NCBI GenBank assembly: GCA_940671915.1
Contig: CALNVZ010000218.1
Location: 39,444,648-39,508,647 of the forward strand
Source: Paracentrotus lividus
Taxonomy: Eukaryota > Echinodermata > Echinoidea > Camarodonta > Echinidae
Direction: 5' to 3'
Length of the DNA: 64,000 nucleotides
The notes beneath the pieces are model-generated. The model had not been told where the DNA came from. It did not search any database and saw only the letters and a program-made list of their open reading frames with translations. Each line of letters opens with the position of its first letter. Positions within the stretch are counted from its first letter, which is position 1. The position numbers and the translations under genes were made by a program. Shown one piece after another: positions 56,401-64,000 of this stretch.

Positions 56401-57315
56401 TTTTATTTTTACGTAGTCAAGATTTTCTTTAAGTATTTTTTATAATTATATCTTTAGTGTGGTCAGGCATGCACACGATATATTATTTTGTTGTTGATGC
56501 CATAGGATTTTTATTTTCTCGTCAATTCCTTTATCCAAACAACATTTATGATTTTTTTTTTCTACCTCGTGTAATTCATGATCCATTTATTATCGTTAAA
56601 AAAAATAATAATAAAACATGGTGAAAAGAGAACAATGAAGAGCGCCATCTAGTGTCAGTCAAACTACAACCGCTTGACAAACTTTTCTGATTGGCTGTTC
56701 TTGAATCGAAAAACGGTAATCGACAGAAGCATGCATTTGCTCTGATTGGCTACGGACTCTTGTTTAGAACAATGTCACTGCTCTGACTGGGTAATGCCTA
56801 TTGTTTAGAACAATACCACAGCTCTGATTGGCTAATGCGTCTTGTTTAGAACAATATCACTGCTCTGATTGGCTACTAACTCTTGTTTAGAACAATATCG
56901 CTACTCTTATTGGATAATGCCACTCCCTCGAGATTCTCAATCTCTCCATCTTTATTCCTTTGTATGTCTACCCCCCCCCCCCCCCTCTCTCTCTCCTATC
57001 TCTTTTTTCCCCATCTATCTCTAGCTTAGCTTTATAATCCCCTCTCTTTATCTCCCCTTTAAACATATACCTTCCTATCTTTCTCCCCATATTACTTTTG
57101 CAGTGCATAATTTTGTCTGTTTTTCTGTCCTTCTCTTTTCCCCCTTTTTGATCTTCCATCATTGTCCACATCTCTGCTCTCTCTCTCTCTCTCTCTTCTC
57201 TCATCTCCTTCTGTCTTAGCTTTCTCCTCTTCCAATTTACTTTAATCTTTTTATTTTCCCTCCTCCCCCTTCTCTCTCTTCCTTTCTCTTTCCGTCCGTC
57301 TTGATCACTTCTCTG

Positions 57316-57346
<31 letters not shown>

Positions 57347-60300
57347 CCATCTCCTTAATCTTTTTATTTCCCCTCCTCCCCCTTCTCTCTCTTCCTTTCT
57401 CTTTCCGTCGTCTTTGATCGCTTTCCTCTCTCCTCTCTCTCCTTCTCTCTCTGCCTCTCTCTCCTCTCTTCCCATCTCTTTACATCTTTTTATTTTCCCT
57501 CCTTCCCCCTTTCTCTTTCTTCCTTTCTTTCCGTCCGTCTTTGATCCTTCTCTCTCTCTCTCTCTCTCTCCTCATCTCTCTTCCCATCTCCTTTATCTTT
57601 TTATTTTCCCCCTCCTCCCCCTTTCTCTCTCTTGCCTTTCTCTTCGTCGGTCTTTGATCTCTTCTCTCTCCTCTCTCTCTCTTTCCTCTCTCTCAATCTC
57701 TTCTCTCTCTTCCCATCTCCTTTAATCTTTTATTTTCACCTCCCTTCTCTCTCTTCCTTTCTCTTTCCGTCCGTCTTTGATCCTTCTCCTCTCTCCTCAT
57801 CTCTTCCCATCTCCTTTAAATAGCTTTTTATTTTCCCTCCTCTCACCCCTTGCTCTCACTTCCTTTCTCTTTCCCGTCCGTTCTTTGAATCCCTTCTCTC
57901 TCTCTCCTGCTCTCTCTCCTCTCTCTGCTCTCTCCCTCCTCTTTCTCTCTCTCCTCCTCAACTCCCCCCCGTCCTCTCGCTATCGCCGTCTCACTCTGCT
58001 CTCTCTCTCTTCTCTCGCTCTTCGGGCCCATCTCCTTTAATTCCTTTTTCTTTATGCCTTCCTCGCACCTTCCCTCCTCTCTACCTTTCTGCTTTTCCGT
58101 CCGGTTCTTTTGATCTCCTTCTCTCTCTCCTCTCCATCTATCCGTTCAGCTCTCCTCATCTCTCGTCCACTCTCTCTCTCTCTCTCACTCTTTAGCTTGT
58201 CAACAATTTTTGTCCACCCTGTTGCAATTGAATTACGAGTAACTATCACCTGTAGGGCTGATGGCCATCTCCTTTCAGTAAACTTGTACTGGTCCAACAA
58301 GGACTAGCCCTTAACTAATTCTTAAAGAAGGTTTAATATCCCAACCTAATCTCACTGAATAGTGGCAATACAACACTAATCGCTAATCTCTCAACTATTC
58401 ATTTTACTTTCTCCTGCAATGAAGGAGGTGCCTTGCACTACATTACTCTCACCGGTTAATGGTTCTCTTTAAGTAAAGTTTCACACTTTCTTTTTTTTTG
58501 GGGGGGGGGGCGTTCATGATAAGGACTTGTCGGACGTTTATCTGACAAATTTGCTTCTCCAGCCAATCAGATGCAAGCATTTCAGTAGCTTATGAGAATC
58601 AGTGAATATTTGTTTCATGAAATGCTCTCCAGAAGAAGCAAGAACATTCGTATTGTCGTTTACATTATCATGATAAAATTTTAATGATACATGTAAGCTA
58701 GATTGTACTCTTTATACCATGACTGTACTACCATTTATAATATTATTACAACTACCATTCTCTAAATGTAAAAATATTAGAGAAGCACTAGAAAAAAGGT
58801 AGTGCAATTACACTTTAGCATCTCTAACAAGAGGGACAACCCATTTTTGAGCTTTTTTTTTAAAGGTGGTCATTGTTATTCTCGCTAAAAAATATTATAA
58901 CAGTTTATAACTTTCTAGATCCTCTGTTAGCTGGAATCCGCGCAGGCCACAAGCTAGGGCTGCTTGACAGTTGATCATAATAATTACACAAGTACAGTAA
59001 TACCTCGTGTATGTTACGACCAGTTATGTTGCAGTGACGAATAATGTCTCAATAACATATGGGACCAACATTTGACGTCACCACCCGAAAGTCGTGACTT
59101 GGATTCGAACCTCAGTCCGATTTTTATCAGTTTGAAGGCCTGTTTATAGAAATCAACTAAAATCATGTCAATTATTTACATTGTGGTAAAAGAAAATCAG
59201 CCTACAAACTGATGCGGATCGGACCGAGGTTCAAATCCCAATCTTGTCTTTCGGATGGTGACGTCACAGGTGGGTCCCAGATGTAAATAATGCGTCGCCG
59301 CGACATAAAAGTGCCCCTTCGTGGAAACGAGTGAAAGTATTCTGCCTGCAAATCGATATACTAAAACTTCCAATACTTATATTGATAACTTAAATAATTA
59401 TGTTTCCATTTTTTTTATTAGTTTCAGTTTGTTCCTGATTATTATAATTACAAAATTTATGCTACAGTTATGATGTTTCCGTCTAAACACAAGAATGGTA
59501 CAGTTATAATATTGCCATCAGAACAGCCATGTTAGACCATACACACTCCATTGCGTCACAAAGCCTGGTCAAAGTAGTACATGAAAAGCAGTAGATACCC
59601 TAGATTATTTCACAAACTAAGGACGCACTGACAATACAGATACTTCTTCATTTTTTTTTTCGCCCTATTCATCTCGAAATCCTCTTAGAAAATCACAAAA
59701 CGAGAAGAAAAAAAAAAAAACCCCGCAAAGAAGATTAATTCTTCCGTTTCTTCTCTTTTATCCAATAAGCACATGAGAGTGATAAATCTGATTCAGATTT
59801 CTCTATTTGAATTCTTTTGTGTTCCGGAGTGGGTTTATTATTTTCAACTCACAACTAAGCGGATTGCGATGCGTGTATGGTATCGTTAAGCCGTCATTAT
59901 ATCACCAGCTTTTCTTGTGAAGAAGAATAAAATCCCGGTTCGTGGGCTTGTTGCACCAACAACAGACCACATCCTCAAATATTTTGACAGCTTTAATGAT
60001 GAGTCTTTTCAAGGCCTACTTATACCGTGGTCACAACCCGTCATGCGCCTCTCTGCGTCTTGTCTGCGGAGCATTTCGTAGAAAATCCGTACGTCGGACG
60101 CAGGAAGGTGCACGTTTTTTTTTTTTCAGGCACGCGGGAGCACAGTGGTCGTACTCTTACTGCAACCTTGTCCAAAGGCAAGTAACCGCCAGCTAGGAAT
60201 CGATTGCCGTCATACAGGCTGCGGTGCAATCACCAGTAAAAGCACGCATGAACTAGTTGTGACTGTAGCATTAGTCCTTCACGATTCCAGTATGTATTTA

Positions 60301-60571
60301 CCATATACACGTACATAATAGGGATTATGTAATTGTGACGTCATTCATAATCACATCATAATAGTTAATGTTGTCAAACAAAGGACAAAGAATCATGTAG
60401 TCACTTTCTGGGTAACATTAATATGATAAAAATGTTTGCTATTTTTCAATCTCAACGCCATCTGTTTCAGATCCCTTTGTTTTCTGCTATCGTGTTACCT
60501 TATCAGTTTCGTTCTACTTGTTGCTCCTCATATTATTTTAATTGGAAAAAAAAAATCAGAACCTTACTATT

Positions 60572-60622
<51 letters not shown>

Positions 60623-61566
60623 CTTTCTTACTTTCTACTCCTCTTTCCCCTCTATTCCAACTTCATTCTGTCGCGGAGACACAAGAGACAAAATAAAGAG
60701 TCACCGCGACTTCTCCAGAAAATCTTATCACCATTTCGCCTAAAATTCACGGAGACGTAGCTGCGAAGTCGCCAGTAGTCTCCAAAAGAAGATGTTGTTG
60801 CGACCTGCTTGCGACCGAAAAAGTCTTTTTTTATTTTTTTAAATCTATCTATTTGAATTTCCGCGACTCCCCGGAGACTCTGCGGAAGACTGTGGAGACG
60901 TCGCGATGCAACGCGGAGATACTCTTCAGACACAGCTTCAGATACAGGAATCACGTACTAATCTCATGGCCATTGAAATACCCCAACCAAACTTTACATA
61001 GTAGGCCTAAGATAAAGATAAAGCATTTGTTGTTCAATAAGGAAATTCGTCTTCGTCTGGGTGGTACAGTTTACAATACAATCATACTCATATCATATTA
61101 GTGAAAACATATAAAATACAGAATTCAATATACAAAGTTTAACATATTATCCATGGATACAAAGGCGTCTGAACAGAAATACAAATTAACAAATTATTAT
61201 TATCAACATCATCGTTATTAAGGTTATTTTATAATAATATAATGTGTAAAATTGTTGCTCTATCAGTTTGTCAATTTGAAATATAATTTTTTTTTCCATT
61301 TTCTTCTTTATTCCGATCCCCATAGGTGAAGCTATCATTTGGGCGTGTCGTCAGCGCCTGTGATAGTGATTCCACTAGGTGGGCGTGGCACATAGCTGTA
61401 GCACGGAATGACCATGAGCAGAACCTATGTGCTGAACGTATCTCTGATGGGATGGTGGTATACAGGTGCACAAGACATGTGCTAAAAGGGGAGGAGCTTA
61501 AGGTCTGGCTTGGACCAGACCTTGCCAAGCAGATGGGCGTGCCCGCTCATGTCGGCTCATACGAAG
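53230..61566 (+). CDS. PR/SET-domain zinc-finger gene (PRDM13/PRDM8-like), partial
   Basis: A predicted nuclear transcriptional regulator. PRDM proteins combine an N-terminal PR domain with C2H2 zinc fingers. Two exons are visible, 53230-53448 and 61326-61566, phase 0 to phase 0, with a phase 1 donor at the end. Together they encode most of one PR domain. The family-defining parts are ARNDHEQNL (compare ARNSQEQTL in PRDM13) and VYRCTRHVLKGEELKVW (the GEELxVW motif), followed by LAKQMGVP. Best resemblance is to PRDM13, then PRDM8, judged from memory. The zinc fingers are not in the window and should lie to the right. The 7.9 kb intron holds a CCAAT-box array and a large minisatellite. Confidence 0.75.
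56687..56925. repeat. Tandem array of inverted CCAAT boxes
   Basis: Five units of about 41 bp (starts near 56742, 56783, 56824, 56865, 56905), each holding CTGATTGGCTA or a variant and TTGTTTAGAACAATATCACT, preceded by a sixth CTGATTGGCTG at 56687. TGATTGGCTA is the complement of TAGCCAATCA, a strong NF-Y site. Two of the five units are degraded (GACTGGG, TTATTGGA). Confidence 0.85.
57180..58190. repeat. Pyrimidine-rich minisatellite, roughly 115 bp unit
   Basis: About seven or eight copies of a unit with CATCTCCTTTAATCTTTTTA, TTTTCCCTCCTCCCCC, CTTTCTCTTTCCGTCCGTC and TTTGATC then (CT)n. Unit lengths vary widely. Low-complexity frames on both strands are artefacts. Confidence 0.9.
58506..58600. 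mobile_element. MITE, ATTTCATCAAAGGACTTGTC family, truncated copy 3
   Basis: AAGGACTTGTCGGACGTTTA, AGCCAATCAGATGCAAGC and ATTTCAGTAGCTTATGAG match the copy at 10751 in the same orientation. The right arm is lost apart from TTTCATGAAATG. Confidence 0.75.
59060..59300. mobile_element. Two family B SINE copies in inverted orientation
   Basis: Minus-strand copy at 59060-59150 (GGTTCGAATCCAAGTCACGA then CTTTCGGGTGGTGACGTCAA after complementing) and plus-strand copy at 59198-59300 (GAGGTTCAAATCCCAATCTT, CTTTCGGATGGTGACGTCAC). The two could pair as a large stem with about 45 bp of loop. Confidence 0.75.
60571..60620. repeat. (CT)n microsatellite
   Basis: About 22 CT units in the PRDM intron, preceded by ATTTCC. 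Confidence 0.95.
60660..60930. mobile_element. Decayed relative of the GAGACGTCTC foldback family
   Basis: ATTCTGTCGCGGAGACAC and TTCCGCGACTCCCCGGAGAC carry the CGCGGAGAC words of 39064-39748. GAGACGTAGCTGCGAAGTCG and GAGACGTCGCGATGC also resemble it. Borders are unclear. Confidence 0.5.
61326..61566 (+). CDS. PRDM gene, PR-domain core exon
   Basis: The acceptor CGATCCCCATAG ends at 61325 and the donor AAG before GTATAT begins at 61567, giving 241 bp and a phase 1 exit. It encodes VKLSFGRVVSACDSDSTRWA, WHIAVARNDHEQNLCAERIS, DGMVVYRCTRHVLKGEELKV and WLGPDLAKQMGVPAHVGSYE. These are the core of a PR/SET fold with RNDHEQN and GEELxVW motifs. The frame enters directly from the AAG-ending exon at 53448. 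Many non-orthologous PR domains share these motifs, so the orthology call is less sure than the domain. Confidence 0.85.
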
Positions 61567-62204
61567 GTATATATTATTTGGTTCTCTGGTATACATCTTA
61601 TTTTCAACATGTGTTTTTTGTTTTGTTTGTGTTTGTGTTTTGTTTTTTGTTTTTTGTTTTTTTGCTTTTTTTTTTTGTTGCTTTTTTTGTTTGTTTGTTT
61701 GTTTGTTTTTCTTCTTCTTCTTCTTCTTTTCTCCTTTTTTCCCTGTCTTTGTTTCTTTCTAATTTTTTTTCTTCTTTTCTTTTTTTTTCTTTTATTTTTG
61801 GGGGTGCCACACTTGTCCAAATGTATGGTACGCACAAAATAATGAAAGTTCTAATATAGGTTTTCCCTGTCAAGTTAAAACTATTTACGTGTTCAATTTG
61901 ACCTTTCCTTCAAACAATTTCGTCCGAAATATGACTGCGATTAAAAATCTGCAATCAAATTGGTTTATAGACAGCCATGAAAGAACAAAGACGAAATCGC
62001 TCGCTCTAAGCGTTAATTTAAATGACTGATAGCTCTGCTTGGCCAGGTATCGTTTGAATTGAAGGAACATTAATGAATTCACACCACGGCTTTCCAATCC
62101 TTCATGTGTCTTGTAACATAAAACAGATACGCCTATCGGTTGTGGATAAAATTATGAAGTCTGCTCGAGAATATTGGTTAGGGATAGAAAGGAATTGTAA
62201 ATGA

Positions 62205-62510
62205 CCTGTCCCACAGGAGCCGATCTTTGTTGCGACAACGAATTGACCTTCCATTGTTTATGTGGTCGCAAGTGGTTGCTGTAAAGCCCCTTTCACAATT
62301 GGTGGTACGACTGCTTAAAACCGTTGCGATTGTGTGCAACATAAAATTATATTCTGACCAAAATGATCGCAAACGATCGCAAGAGCAATTGTGAAAGCCC
62401 CTTAACCTAGCGTGGATAGAGTCGTAGGAAGGTCTGGGGACGATCTCCTCAATTATCACATTCTCAGGTTGTTGCCACAACGATCACCTCCCGTTGGACA
62501 GGACAGACCC
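62205..62510. mobile_element. Nested MITE with imperfect inverted ends
   Basis: Outer ends CTGTCCCACAGGAGCC with TTTGTTGCGACAACG and the right-end complement of GTTGTTGCCACAACG plus CTCCCGTTGGACAG. An inner pair, GCCCCTTTCACAATTG and CAATTGTGAAAGCCCC, bounds 62287-62402. Confidence 0.6.
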
Positions 62511-63558
62511 GTAAGACACATCGTATATATGGTATACTTGCATGGCTGTTATAGCAAGTGGTTGCTAGTTTTTCAGGTGTTGGTTGTGCAACAGATTTCC
62601 CCCGGATAAAGCGTTAAATGGAATTCACGTGTAAAGTAGAGCTTTATCATTTACCACCCCAAGAAGCTACAAATTTATGTAAACTGAAAATGTTTAAAAA
62701 TTTGACAATTAGTAACTGTACTTCCAAAAATGATACCTGGCCATAAATTCTCTTCTATACTACTTGTCCCATGTACATTTATATAATCTTTAAGTATATT
62801 GAATTATTGAAATGATTTGTAAGGGAAGACTCAAGGAAAGATTATACTCATATAGGGAAAGATTCTACATATAAGCTCTCATTATTTCGGCTACGATCAA
62901 AGTCAGTCGTTTCATTATAAGGGGGGGGGGGGTATTAGATTCATCATAGTGAATGTTAGAAAAGGCAGTCTAGTTGATAAACGGTAACCCGTTATACAGA
63001 ATTAATTCTTTTTAGTCCAAGGATCCCTGAGATTTCACATCTCCAAATGAGTTTTTCTTCTTCTTCTTTCCAAAGCCCTTCTGATCCCCTGTGAGAAATA
63101 GAAGTCTCTGTGATGATCTCTAACAGTTATTATCATGAGACAATACACTAGTACAAACAGATGTACACCAAACTCCCTTCTAAGTTATCTGCTTATAGTA
63201 TTAGTCGGTTAAGAGGATCTTCAGTAACAATACCCAGACACGGTAACGCGTCCTTTCACTTTTCACTTTTCTGTCGGCTTTTGAATCCCCTCTCTCTCCT
63301 CATAAAACCATAAATTGAAAAGCCTATCTTTTCTTTGGTGGGGTTAAGATAGGATGTTACCAGCGTTTGTCTGCACACCCATGTCTAACAGAAGTACAAT
63401 TAGTTGGTGGTAGTCGTTAGGGGGTATTAAGGACTTCATCAGGGGTTGCGGGTGCTGAAGTGAACAAGAACTAAATGAACTCAATGAAAAAAAGGGAGAA
63501 ATCGTATAATCGGTAGCTTTTTTTATCCGTTTAATCCGATTGATGGGAGCTTATCACT

Positions 63559-63597
<39 letters not shown>

Positions 63598-63714
63598 CTT
63601 TCTTCTTTTTTTCCAATTGGAACCATATTTCAGTAAGATCACATATCTTGTCACTTCAACTCATGACTGGGAAGGAGTTGTATGTGCGCTTGACGATCTT
63701 ACTCTGACTGAAAA

Positions 63715-63717
<3 letters not shown>

Positions 63718-63757
<40 letters not shown>

Positions 63758-63762
63758 ATAAG
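63718..63762. repeat. (TA)n microsatellite
   Basis: About 20 TA units after an A-run, interrupted once. Confidence 0.95.
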
Positions 63763-64000
63763 TGTCTTCAAAACTTAGCTATCGATCGTTGCTGTCAATG
63801 GCTGTAGGGAATTTCAATTTGATCTCTTCACCCTGCGGGTAAGAAGAAGCCATACATTTTTATTTTAATCGTTTTGTCTATTTTTGTAAGCCCTATTTTA
63901 TAATGCTATCTCCTTTATCAGTCTACAATGATAATTTTATGGTGTTGAAGCAGTTACTAAATAATATTAATTTTTAACTACCTTCTAACATAAATCATAA

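Larger units (their letters stand above)
53449..61325 (+). other. Large intron of the PRDM gene
   Basis: 7877 bp, GTTTAC to CCATAG. It is AT-rich from 53450 to 56640 with no repeats recognised and no second exon found. Repeats occupy 56687-58190 and 58506-60930. Confidence 0.65.
61567..64000 (+). other. Downstream PRDM intron, no further exon seen
   Basis: Begins with T/G-rich simple sequence (61610-61800). It then holds the MITE at 62205-62510, a G-run at 62920-62932, (CT)n at 63564-63594 and (TA)n at 63722-63760. No zinc-finger exon (CxxC...HxxxH) is found on the plus strand. Confidence 0.5.

Noticed and set aside
61557..61873. Lys/Arg-rich minus-strand frames
   Set aside because: They are the complement of T-rich simple sequence after the PRDM exon donor.

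Overview
The window is animal nuclear DNA, most likely from a sea urchin or a close echinoderm. The evidence is GT-AG introns, animal ciliary and mitochondrial genes, abundant foldback and miniature transposons, tRNA-derived SINEs, and the dispersed GCGAGCGCGAAGCGCGAGC-type repeat that I associate with echinoderm genomes. Species cannot be fixed from the sequence alone.

Three protein-coding genes can be supported. At 292-5394 on the minus strand lies a complete seven-exon radial spoke head protein 3 gene (RSPH3, 399 aa), an axonemal protein. It stands head to head with a complete four-exon mitochondrial [2Fe-2S] ferredoxin gene (FDX2 type, 210 aa) at 6071-9477 on the plus strand. The 676 bp between the two start codons holds a near-consensus RFX X-box, as expected near a ciliary gene. 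At the far right, 53230-61566 on the plus strand holds two exons of a PR/SET-domain (PRDM) transcription factor gene, separated by a 7.9 kb intron. Its zinc-finger exons must lie beyond the window.

The roughly 42 kb between FDX2 and the PRDM gene (about 10.2-52.7 kb) shows no gene I can defend. It is a repeat graveyard. It contains long foldback elements (12318-13830, 21274-22115, 27216-27989, 39064-39748, 43298-43952) and a 2.7 kb element filled with a GGCGCC-type minisatellite (15088-17830), whose reverse-oriented relative near 32.2-33.7 kb is nested in another element. It also contains a Tc1/mariner copy with TA target sites (37447-38986), a second Tc1/mariner relic, a LINE 3' end, three tRNA-derived SINE families, many MITEs, two related 550 bp arms flanking a 1.8 kb spacer, and simple repeats.

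The PRDM intron carries five tandem 41 bp units, each with an inverted CCAAT box, plus one more box just upstream, and a large pyrimidine-rich minisatellite. The FDX2 introns contain partial tandem duplications of exon 3, one of them carrying a mutated splice donor. No operon, CRISPR, phage or bacterial feature is present.
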